A stretch of DNA of 64,000 nt from Arcobacter suis CECT 7833. GTDB taxonomy: Bacteria > Campylobacterota > Campylobacteria > Campylobacterales > Arcobacteraceae. The position numbers and the translations under genes were made by a program. The notes beneath the pieces are model-generated. The model was not told the DNA's origin. It saw nothing but the letters and a program-made list of their open reading frames with translations, and did not search any database. Location: the NCBI RefSeq assembly GCF_003544815.1, contig NZ_CP032100.1, forward strand, positions 2,542,001 to 2,606,000, written 5' to 3'. Positions 29,483 to 37,599 of the stretch are shown in pieces (positions within the stretch are counted from its first letter, which is position 1; each line of letters opens with the position of its first letter).

Positions 29483-30125
29483 AAAAACAATAATATTTGA
29501 TTTAGATGGTACGCTAATAGATTCTTTAGAAGATATAGCTGTTTGTATGAATAAAGTTTTGGAGGAATTAAATCTTCCTATACACAAAATAGACGATTAT
29601 AAATATTTTGTTGGAAGTGGTGTTAATGTTTTAGTGAATAATGCTTTAAAAGATTCTTCACAAGAGATAAAAAATGAAGTTTTAAAAAGATTTAAAAAAG
29701 AGTATGACCAACAACTTCATGCTAAAACAAAACCCTATGAAGGAATTTATGAATTATTGGATGAACTTAAAAAACTTGATTATAATTTAGCAGTATTATC
29801 AAATAAACCCCATGATTTTACAATTGCTTATGTTGATTATTTATTTAAAGATTATAATTTCAAAGAAGTTCATGGACAAAAACAAGAAGTTCCAAGAAAA
29901 CCTGATCCAATTGGCGCAATAAATATAGCAAAAGCATTAAATATTCCTTGTTCTGAAATATTCTTTGTTGGCGATACAATGGTTGATATGCAAACAGCAA
30001 AAAGTGCAAATATGAAAGCAATTGGTGTTTTATGGGGATTTAGAGATGAAGAAGAACTCTTAACAAATGGAGCTGATTTTATAGTAAAACATCCTTTGGA
30101 TATTTTAGAAATTGTAAATAGGTAA
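29472..30125 (+). CDS. gph: HAD-family phosphoglycolate phosphatase
   Basis: About 217 residues of the HAD superfamily. Motif I is IIFDLDGTLIDS (nucleophile Asp10), motif II in AVLSNKPHD, motif III Lys in RKPDPI and motif IV GDTMVDMQTAKSA. Gph removes 2-phosphoglycolate formed in DNA repair; a related sugar phosphatase is possible. The GTG at 29472 (or the one at 29469) is chosen because the GGAGGAGGAGG run at 29453-29463, which codes for the Gly tail of the preceding gene, makes an ideal binding site; the ATG at 29439 would put a Glu-rich stretch with no family counterpart at the N-terminus. Confidence 0.85.
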   Translation: MAGKKTIIFDLDGTLIDSLEDIAVCMNKVLEELNLPIHKIDDYKYFVGSGVNVLVNNALKDSSQEIKNEVLKRFKKEYDQQLHAKTKPYEGIYELLDELKKLDYNLAVLSNKPHDFTIAYVDYLFKDYNFKEVHGQKQEVPRKPDPIGAINIAKALNIPCSEIFFVGDTMVDMQTAKSANMKAIGVLWGFRDEEELLTNGADFIVKHPLDILEIVNR

Positions 30126-30134
30126 TTGCAATTA

Positions 30135-31766
30135 TTAAAAATTTATTGCAAAACCTATTTCCAAATTCGTTTTATCTTTATTTGAATTATATTTTTCTAT
30201 ATTAAAAAAAAGTTTTTTATTTTTATTAAAAAACAAACCCTGATTAAAAGAATATTTATCATAAATTTTATTTGTTTCCAAATAAAATTTTTCATAATTT
30301 ATTATACTTTTCATATTTAGTATTTCATAAATAATCAAGCCTGTTTTGGGATTAATTATAAGCTTTAAATCATCATCTTTATTATAGTTTATTCCTGAAT
30401 TTAATAAAAAATAGATATCCATATCATAGCTTAGTTTAAAATCGTAACCAATTCCACCATCAATTCTTGTATTATCAACATAGTTCATTTTTGCATCAAA
30501 ATCTTTTTTAAATGCAATTTCAAACTCATAAGATAAATCATCTGCTAATTCAGAATAAGGTAAAAAAGACTTCATTCCATAAAGTGTAAATTCATCAATA
30601 CTAACTTTATCTTCTTTTGCTAAAAGCGATAAATAAGCAATCTTCAATTCGCTCTCTCCAAAATATTCTCTATTATCATCACTTAACAAATGGGAAGCTG
30701 GTAGAAATGAAAATTTCGCGTACTTTTCATCTTCAATTTTTTGGTAAGATAATCTAAATTGTCTTTCATCTGGAATTTTATTTGGTGATTTATAACTTGA
30801 TATATCAAAATATTCATTCTTCAACTCAATATTCTCATCTTTAAAATTTTCTTTTATCATTCTGTTTAGCCAGTTACTACTTGCTATTAATTGGCTTGTT
30901 TTTATTAGTTTATATTTATATAGATATTTTGTAATATCAAGTGGAGTAATCCATAATTTTTCATCATCATAAATTTCTGGTTTTATTAAACTTAGAGTAT
31001 AAAATAAAACTGTTGAACAGTTATATTTTGTAAAATAATATTTCATATCTACATCTTTTAATTCCCAAATATGATAAGAAAGTAATTCTTTTTGATAACT
31101 ACTTATATCTAACTCATATTCCCAAACATTTCTTTTTTCAATCTCAATATATCTATCTAAAGTCTCTTTGTATGGTCGTAAAACAAAAGTTCCTTCCATT
31201 CCTGAAATAAAGTTTTCATAAAATAATTCAATTAAATTAATTGTATTTATTGTTGTATAAAAAGAGATAGAATGAGCTTTTATCTCATTTTGTTTATTTT
31301 TTCCTTCAAACTTTAAAAAAGTATGTCCCATCATACTAGAAGGATTTTTTACATTCTCAGAAGTATAAACCATAAAAATTTTACTTGCTGGTGCTTTTTC
31401 TTTATATTCTTCAAATTTAGGACAATAAATTTGGGGGAATATATCATCTTTTAAATCAAGTTCATTTTTTATAAATAAAAATCTTGCAGGAAATTTACAT
31501 TGATAATGTTCATTTATATTGTTATATTTTATTGCTGGTTCAAAAAAACCTTTAATTGTTTGTTCCATCTCATTTTTTAAAGAAAAATTATTACTACTTA
31601 CTATAAATCTTTCATCTTTTATATTAAGTTCGTCTCTAAAATGAAGCAGAGATTTCCATTCATTTTTTTCGTAAATTTTTAATTTATTGGCAATAGAAAT
31701 AACATTTAAATCAGAAGAGTATAAAAAAGAGGAAATAGCGATTAGAAGAAAAAATCTTCTAATCAT
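30135..31766 (-). CDS. DUF4105 (Lnb N-terminal-like) envelope protein
   Basis: 543 residues with a signal peptide (MIRRFFLLIAISSFLYS). The middle has the DUF4105 signature NPSSMMGHTFLKFEG (a GH-containing motif, near residues 142-156) and later YFTKYNCSTVLFYTL (Cys-containing, near 244-258), which read as the active His and Cys of a papain-like transferase fold. The C-terminal 170 residues alternate Tyr/Phe/Asp-rich beta strands and end in Phe (GFAINF), as in an outer-membrane beta-barrel. The domain has been linked to lipoprotein N-acylation (Lnb); that role here is inference. It follows a lipoprotein gene with adjoining ends (shared base at 31766). Confidence 0.78.
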   Translation of the reverse strand: MIRRFFLLIAISSFLYSSDLNVISIANKLKIYEKNEWKSLLHFRDELNIKDERFIVSSNNFSLKNEMEQTIKGFFEPAIKYNNINEHYQCKFPARFLFIKNELDLKDDIFPQIYCPKFEEYKEKAPASKIFMVYTSENVKNPSSMMGHTFLKFEGKNKQNEIKAHSISFYTTINTINLIELFYENFISGMEGTFVLRPYKETLDRYIEIEKRNVWEYELDISSYQKELLSYHIWELKDVDMKYYFTKYNCSTVLFYTLSLIKPEIYDDEKLWITPLDITKYLYKYKLIKTSQLIASSNWLNRMIKENFKDENIELKNEYFDISSYKSPNKIPDERQFRLSYQKIEDEKYAKFSFLPASHLLSDDNREYFGESELKIAYLSLLAKEDKVSIDEFTLYGMKSFLPYSELADDLSYEFEIAFKKDFDAKMNYVDNTRIDGGIGYDFKLSYDMDIYFLLNSGINYNKDDDLKLIINPKTGLIIYEILNMKSIINYEKFYLETNKIYDKYSFNQGLFFNKNKKLFFNIEKYNSNKDKTNLEIGFAINF

Positions 31767-32143
31767 TATTTACTTGAAAGGTTTACAGTTTCATCATACT
31801 TCCAAGCAGCACCACCTGCCATATCTGTAGTTGAACCCAATAGACCACCAATTAAAATATTACCCCAAAACCAACCATTCATATTTGATTTTTGAGTTTT
31901 TGTAGAAAATTCATCATTTTCACTTGATAAAATGATATCTTGACTTCTTCTATCTACATTTACTGTAGCAGGAGTTGTAAAATATTGTTCAGACTTACCA
32001 TCAGCATAAACTAATTTACCTTTCATTGGTTTATCAGAATTTATACTAATCGTTTGTTGGTTTCCTCCACCTAATATAGTAGCGCACCCACTAAAGATTA
32101 TTGCACTAAGAATAGGTAATGCAAAAACAACTATTTTTTTCAT
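31766..32143 (-). CDS. Small putative lipoprotein
   Basis: 125 residues with a lipoprotein signal (IFSGCAT, Cys20), then a short beta-rich part like PEGA-type lipoproteins (QQTISINSDKPMKGKLVYADGKSEQYFTTPATVNVDRRSQ), and a Gly-rich hydrophobic stretch (WFWGNILIGGLLGSTTDMAGGAAW) that may insert in the membrane. It directly precedes and touches the DUF4105 gene, so they form one unit. Upstream AAGGAGC is a strong binding site. Confidence 0.75.
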   Translation of the reverse strand: MKKIVVFALPILSAIIFSGCATILGGGNQQTISINSDKPMKGKLVYADGKSEQYFTTPATVNVDRRSQDIILSSENDEFSTKTQKSNMNGWFWGNILIGGLLGSTTDMAGGAAWKYDETVNLSSK

Positions 32144-32335
32144 AAGGCTCCTTTATTTTTTGTAATTTTTATTATAATGATAAAGATATTGCTTATCAAA
32201 TATAGACAAATAAAATAACTATTTTCTTATTTAATAGTTACTTTATTACTCAGTTATTATTATATAATTTTCACTGTTGTATTATTTATTGATTTATATA
32301 TTAGAATTGAATCCAATATTAATCTCTTTAAAAGG

Positions 32336-32362
32336 TTGCATATGCAACTATTGCATATACAA
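32336..32362. promoter_or_regulatory. Tandem MarR-type operator
   Basis: TTGCATATGCAA (perfect 12-base palindrome, 32336-32347), spacer CTA, then TTGCATATACAA (one mismatch, 32351-32362), 13 bases before the marR start. Two palindromes at 15-base spacing next to a MarR gene is the usual layout for autorepression of the marR-efflux unit. Confidence 0.75.
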
Positions 32363-32375
32363 TTAAAGGATTATT

Positions 32376-32804
32376 ATGTCTTACGAATTAGAAAGATCAA
32401 TTGGTTTTAAAATCAACCAAACAGCAAATAAAATAAATAACAAATATACTCAAATGCTTCAACCTTTTAATATTGCACCTGAACAAAGGGCTGTTTTAGA
32501 GATTATAAAATATGAATCAGATGTAACTCAAACAAAAATTGCAACCATTTTAGGAAAAGATAAAACTACTATTTGTAGAACTTTAAATGCTTTAGAAATT
32601 AAAGGTTTTATTAAAAAATCGCAAAAAGACAAAAGAACAAATTTGATTGAAATAACACCAGAAGGTGAAAATATTTTGGATAAATGTTCAATTAGTGTAA
32701 AAGATTTTAGAAAAAATTTAAGCTCAAACTTAAAAGATGAAGAGTTAAAAGAACTCATTATTCTTCTTGAAAAAGTAGCTTTAAGCTTAGGAGAAGATTC
32801 ATGA
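32376..32804 (+). CDS. MarR family transcriptional regulator
   Basis: 142 residues with the MarR winged helix: TQTKIATILGKDKTTICRTLNALEIKGFIKKSQ (residues about 50-82) and DKRTNLIEITPEGENIL. It should act as a dimer that represses its own operon until a ligand binds. It overlaps the following drug-type MFS transporter by 4 bases, which suggests that it controls that pump. AAAGGA before the ATG, tandem operator upstream. Confidence 0.9.
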   Translation: MSYELERSIGFKINQTANKINNKYTQMLQPFNIAPEQRAVLEIIKYESDVTQTKIATILGKDKTTICRTLNALEIKGFIKKSQKDKRTNLIEITPEGENILDKCSISVKDFRKNLSSNLKDEELKELIILLEKVALSLGEDS

Positions 32805-33958
32805 AAAAAAGTACTAATCACTTATATCTAATTATTCTTTTATCAGTTTTATCTTCAGTCGCTCCAATGGGAGTTGATACTTATATTCCATCTATTCCTG
32901 ATATTGCAAATGCTTTTAATGTAAGTATTGAAAAAATAGAATTATCTTTATCTATATTTTTAATTGGGTTTTCCGTTGGTCAAATATTTGGTGGACCAAT
33001 TTCTGATAAATATGGAAGAAAAATGAGTTCAGTTTTTGGACTTTTAGGATTTGCATTTTTTAGTTTTGTAATTATTTTTAGTAGTACAATTTATGAATTG
33101 TGGGTTTTTAGGTTTTTTGAAGCCTTTTTTGGAGGAATTGTAGTTGTAAATGCAACTGCTGCAGTTAGAGATAGATTTCATGGAGTTGAAGCAGCAAAAG
33201 TATTTTCACTTATTGGAATGGTAAGAAGTTTTGCTCCTTTGATTGCTCCTGCAATTGGTGCTTTTATAATTCACTTTTATTCATGGAAAGCTGTTTTTAT
33301 ATTTTTAACAATTTACGCTTTGGTTGTTGCATTTTTTATCTATAAAGATTTAGAAGAAAGTTATACATATTCAAAACAAAATGTGATTGAATCTTTTAAA
33401 ACAGTATTAAGTCATAAATCAGCTTTAAAAATGATGCTTGTTTTAGGATTTAGTTTTGGTGGTTTTTTTATAGTTATTGCAAAAACATCATTTATTTATA
33501 TAGAATATTTTAAGATTCCAACTGATTATTTTCCTTTCTTTTTTGGAATTAATTTTATAGTTTTAATGATTATGATTAAAGTAAATATAAATTTATTAAA
33601 AAAATATAATCCTATTGAACTTATAAAAATGGCAATTTTAATACAAATTATTTCAGCTGGATTATTTGCTTTAAGTTACGAAGATATAACACTTGTTTTA
33701 ACTGTAATTTTAATAGCTTGCTACATGAGTATGATGGCGTTTATTTTTGGTAATTGTATGGCTTTAACCCTAGAACACTTTCCAAAAAATGCAGGAGTTG
33801 CTTCTGGTGTAATTGGAGTTTTACAATTTGGATTAGGGGCAATTATCTCTTCAATTGCACTTAGTTTTCATGATGAAACTTTTTTTCCAATTGGAACTGC
33901 TATTTGTTTAATTTCTATTTTGACTTATATTATAATGAGCACTTATAAAAATGTGTAA
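32801..33958 (+). CDS. Bcr/CflA-type drug MFS transporter
   Basis: 385 residues, about twelve membrane helices. Family marks: MGVDTYIPSIPDIANAF at the start, the motif A loop FGGPISDKYGRKMSS, and RFFEAFFGGIVVVNATAAVRDRF in helix 4. Bcr/CflA transporters export drugs such as bicyclomycin and also amino acids such as cysteine; substrate unknown. Translationally coupled to the marR gene (ATGA overlap) and ended by a hairpin. Confidence 0.9.
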   Translation: MKKSTNHLYLIILLSVLSSVAPMGVDTYIPSIPDIANAFNVSIEKIELSLSIFLIGFSVGQIFGGPISDKYGRKMSSVFGLLGFAFFSFVIIFSSTIYELWVFRFFEAFFGGIVVVNATAAVRDRFHGVEAAKVFSLIGMVRSFAPLIAPAIGAFIIHFYSWKAVFIFLTIYALVVAFFIYKDLEESYTYSKQNVIESFKTVLSHKSALKMMLVLGFSFGGFFIVIAKTSFIYIEYFKIPTDYFPFFFGINFIVLMIMIKVNINLLKKYNPIELIKMAILIQIISAGLFALSYEDITLVLTVILIACYMSMMAFIFGNCMALTLEHFPKNAGVASGVIGVLQFGLGAIISSIALSFHDETFFPIGTAICLISILTYIIMSTYKNV

Positions 33959-33975
33959 AAGAGTTAACTCTTTTA
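33956..33975 (+). terminator. Palindromic terminator after the MFS gene
   Basis: A perfect 20-base palindrome TAAAAGAGTTAACTCTTTTA over the stop codon; its 3' arm has a T run. It would fold with a loop of a few central bases. Confidence 0.65.
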
Positions 33976-34148
33976 CATATTTCTATATTTAATTGTTCGA
34001 TTAAAAAATTCTTACTTAATTTTCAGTTACTATTCCTATTTTACTGCGCTAACCCCTATCTTTATTTTTTATGTCATTTTTCACATATTATTCTAAGATA
34101 TAATAATTAGTTCCAATTTTTTTATTAAATGGAAGGATAATCCTTAAA

Positions 34149-36701
34149 TTGTATAGATATTTTCTATTTATAATTTTCCTACCTTTTACCTTATTCTCTC
34201 AGAACACTTTTGGAAAAACGGTTTTACAACTTTCTTGGTTTAACCAATTTCAATTTGCAGGTTACTATATAGCAAAAGAAAAAGAGTTTTATAAAGAATA
34301 TGGATTAAATGTTGAAATAAAAAACTATGATTTTAATATAAATGTCACAAAAGATGTCAGTGAAGGCAAAGTCGATTTTGGCATTGCAAGAGAAACTTTA
34401 ATTTCAGAAAAACTCAATACCTTTCATAATATTGTAGCTCTTTATCCCCTATTTCAAATCTCTCCACTTATTTTAATCACAAAAAAAGATTCAAACATAA
34501 ATTCTATAAAAGACTTTCCAAATAAAAGAATCATGTTAAGTGATAATGACTCTAGTCAAGCTTCGGTAAAAGCAATGCTTACTTCTAATAATGTAAATAT
34601 GGGTTCATTAAGAATATTAAAACATACTCATCATTTAGAAGATTTAATAAATAACCATACTGACATTATGAGTGCATATATTTCAAAGTTTCCCTTTATT
34701 TTGGAACAAAAAAATATTCCTTTTAATACTTTCGCCCCCAAAGATTATGGTTTTGATTTATACAGTGATTTTTTATTTACAAATAGTGAACTTATTAAAA
34801 AAAATATAAACAAGGTAATAGCCTTTAAAAAAGCCTCTTTAAAAGGCTGGGAATATGCATATAACAATATTGATGAAACAATAGAACTTATTCTAAAAAA
34901 ATATAATACTCAAAACCTAACAAAAGAAGAACTACTTTTTGAAGCTAAAGAACTAAAAAAATTATCCTATTATAAAAATAATACTCTTGGAAATATTGAC
35001 AAAAATAAATTAATGAGAATTTACGATATTTATCGTCTTATGGGATATTTTGAAGGAAATGAAAATCCTTTAGACTTTATTTTTGATGAATATATGCCTA
35101 CACTAAATGAAGAAGAAGCAAAATATATAAAAAATAAAGATACTTTAAAAATTTGTGTACAAGATAATTTTCTCCCATATGAAAGTTTTTTAAATAAACA
35201 TCTTGTAGGAATAACTTCTGAATATATAAAAATCATAGAAAAGAAACTTGGAATAAATATAACTTTAGTACCTATAAATAGTTTAGAAGATGGTTTTGCA
35301 AAACTAAAAACATATAATTGTGATTTTATTTCATCTATTCAAAATAGAAATATGAAAAATAGTAATGCTTTATATACAAAATCATATTTAGAACTGCCTT
35401 TTGTTTTTGTTAGTTCCCAAAAGAATTCATTTATTACAAATTTTGAACAACTAAAAAATAAAAAGATATTTATATCAAATGATGAAAAATTAGCTTCAAC
35501 ATTAAAAGCTGATTATCCATATTCAAGAATCCATGAAACGCCAACAACAAGATTTGCTTTTCAACAAATATTGGCAAATAATGCAGATGGATATATTGGA
35601 AATATTGCAGAAGTAATTTACAATTTACAAAAAGATTATAATACAGACCTAAGTATTACAGGAAATTTCGATTATAAAACAGATATATCTTTTGCACTTA
35701 GAAAAGATGATTTTTTATTGGAAAAAATATTAAATAAGGTCATTGAAAATATTTCAAAAGAAGAAAAAGAACTTATACAAAATGATTATAGTACCTTTAA
35801 ATATAAAGAGATTAAAAACCATAAATCTCTTATAATAATCGTTTTAGCTTGCTTTTTTGTTATTAGTTTACTCACCATTATTTATGTAAGAGAAAATATA
35901 TTAAAAAACAAAATACAAAAACTAAATACAAATCTAGAAAAAAGAGTTTTGGAAGAGAGTCAAAAAAATAGAAAAAAAGATGAGATTTTATTTAAACAAG
36001 CAAAATTAGCTTCCATGGGAGAAATGATAAATAATATAGCTCACCAATGGAGGCAACCTTTAAATAGAATCAATTTATCAATTCAAGTAATAGATAATTT
36101 ATTAAAAGAAAACTCTCATATTTTAGAACAAAAAGAATTAATTGATAAAAAAATATTTCATATCAATAAAAATATAAGTTATATGTCAAATACCATAGAA
36201 GATTTTATGCATTTCTTTCATCCAAATAAAGAAAAAAATAGTTTTTGTTTAGATACTTTAATCAAAAGAGCCATATCTTTAATACAAACTAGAGATAATA
36301 ATATACAATTTGATATAGAAATAGATAAACAAATCAATATTTATACCTTTGAAAATGAGTTCTTACAAGTAGTTCTCATTCTATTAGAAAATGCAATTGA
36401 TTGCTTTAAAACAGCAAATATTAACCATAAATACATAGGTATTTTTACTCAAAATCATAAAAATACAATTACTTTAATGATAAGAGACAATGCAGGTGGT
36501 ATTCCACCAACAATTATTGATAAGATTTTTGAGCCATATTTTACAACTAAGTTTAAAGATGAAGGTTCAGGACTAGGATTGTATATGGCAAAAATGCTTA
36601 TTGAAGAGAGTATTGGTGGGAAATTAGATGTTTCTTCAAAGAATATCTATACAAATTTTAAAATAACCCTAAGAAAGGAAAACACAAATGACAAATCTTA
36701 A
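34149..36701 (+). CDS. Sensor histidine kinase with THI5-like and SBP-type periplasmic domains
   Basis: 850 residues. Signal peptide (MYRYFLFIIFLPFTLFS), then a THI5/NMT1-like binding domain (LQLSWFNQFQFAGYYIAKEKEFYKEYGL, about 25-300), a second, SBP_bac_3-like binding domain (about 330-550, LKICVQDNFLPYESF), one membrane helix (about 560-580), a short coil, the H-box GEMINNIAHQWRQPLNRI (His about 632), N-box LLENAIDCF (about 744) and G-boxes DNAGGIP and GSGLGLYMAK. The input should be one or two small periplasmic ligands, identity unknown. The start is a TTG at 34149, which gives the full signal peptide. The response regulator gene overlaps its end by 14 bases. Confidence 0.88.
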   Translation: MYRYFLFIIFLPFTLFSQNTFGKTVLQLSWFNQFQFAGYYIAKEKEFYKEYGLNVEIKNYDFNINVTKDVSEGKVDFGIARETLISEKLNTFHNIVALYPLFQISPLILITKKDSNINSIKDFPNKRIMLSDNDSSQASVKAMLTSNNVNMGSLRILKHTHHLEDLINNHTDIMSAYISKFPFILEQKNIPFNTFAPKDYGFDLYSDFLFTNSELIKKNINKVIAFKKASLKGWEYAYNNIDETIELILKKYNTQNLTKEELLFEAKELKKLSYYKNNTLGNIDKNKLMRIYDIYRLMGYFEGNENPLDFIFDEYMPTLNEEEAKYIKNKDTLKICVQDNFLPYESFLNKHLVGITSEYIKIIEKKLGINITLVPINSLEDGFAKLKTYNCDFISSIQNRNMKNSNALYTKSYLELPFVFVSSQKNSFITNFEQLKNKKIFISNDEKLASTLKADYPYSRIHETPTTRFAFQQILANNADGYIGNIAEVIYNLQKDYNTDLSITGNFDYKTDISFALRKDDFLLEKILNKVIENISKEEKELIQNDYSTFKYKEIKNHKSLIIIVLACFFVISLLTIIYVRENILKNKIQKLNTNLEKRVLEESQKNRKKDEILFKQAKLASMGEMINNIAHQWRQPLNRINLSIQVIDNLLKENSHILEQKELIDKKIFHINKNISYMSNTIEDFMHFFHPNKEKNSFCLDTLIKRAISLIQTRDNNIQFDIEIDKQINIYTFENEFLQVVLILLENAIDCFKTANINHKYIGIFTQNHKNTITLMIRDNAGGIPPTIIDKIFEPYFTTKFKDEGSGLGLYMAKMLIEESIGGKLDVSSKNIYTNFKITLRKENTNDKS

Positions 36702-37374
36702 TTTACTTTACGTTGAAGATGATGAAGAGATTATTGAGGATATTGATTTTTTTTTAAAAAGACATTTTAATGAAATAATCATAGCTCAAGATGGAGAAAA
36801 AGCTTTTAACTATTTTGAAGAAAAAAATCCAGATATGGTTATTTTAGATATTAATATTCCAAAAATGAATGGTTTAAAATTAGCAAGCAAAATACGAGAA
36901 ATAAATAAAAAAATTCCAATCATTTTTTTAACTGCATTTAGTGATAAAGAAAATTTATTACAAGCTATAAATCTTCATGCTTGTTCATATCTTATTAAAC
37001 CTTTTAAAATTGATGAATTAATAAATGCCATCAACAAATGTAAAAGAGATTTTTTCCAAGAAAATCAAAATCCTCATTTAAAAATATTAAATGGAGATTT
37101 TATTTGGAATAAACAAAAAAAAGAACTCTCTTTTAATAATCAAAAAATTTCATTAACTAAAAATGAAATTACACTTATTGATTTATTTGTAGAAAATGAT
37201 TTCAGATTTTTTACTCCTGAAGAGATAAGTGAATTTATATTTTTAAATAATGATATAAAAGATAACTCAATAATTCAACTTATATCAAGGTTAAAAAGAA
37301 AAATAACAAATCTTATTGGAAATAATAATTTCTTTATTGAGAACATTTATAATAAAGGTTATCATCTTAAATAA
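36688..37374 (+). CDS. OmpR-type response regulator
   Basis: 228 residues: a receiver domain with acidic DD at 11-12, phosphoacceptor Asp54 (MVILDINIPKMNG), Thr82 region and Lys104 (YLIKPFK), then a winged-helix DNA-binding domain (SLTKNEITLIDLFVENDFRFFTPEEISEFIF ... ENIYNKGYHLK). It overlaps the histidine kinase by 14 bases and is surely its partner. Targets are not known; the chemoreceptor gene that follows is one candidate. Confidence 0.93.
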   Translation: MTNLNLLYVEDDEEIIEDIDFFLKRHFNEIIIAQDGEKAFNYFEEKNPDMVILDINIPKMNGLKLASKIREINKKIPIIFLTAFSDKENLLQAINLHACSYLIKPFKIDELINAINKCKRDFFQENQNPHLKILNGDFIWNKQKKELSFNNQKISLTKNEITLIDLFVENDFRFFTPEEISEFIFLNNDIKDNSIIQLISRLKRKITNLIGNNNFFIENIYNKGYHLK

Positions 37375-37599
37375 TAAACTTGTATTTTTATGAAAAGTTA
37401 CATTCTTTATATTATTACTTAATAATATGGTAAATATGCGTCAAATGTCATTTTTCATCTATAAAGCTACAATAAAATTCTAGTATTAAATATTTTAGGT
37501 ATTTCCCATATGAAAAATTATTTTCTTTAGGAAATATTTTAAAAATAATTTTTGTGTAATGATAAATATTATTATACAACTTCTTACTAAGGATTATTT
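37375..37599. other. Intergenic, 225 bases, no clear site
   Basis: AT-rich region between the response regulator and the chemoreceptor gene. It must hold the chemoreceptor promoter, but I could not identify a convincing sigma-70, sigma-28 or sigma-54 pattern. AAGGATTATTT is the binding site before 37600. Confidence 0.3.

Noticed and set aside
29293-29490. Minus-strand open frame over the Gly-rich tail (Pro-rich product)
   Set aside because: It is the reverse complement of Gly codons in the TPM gene.
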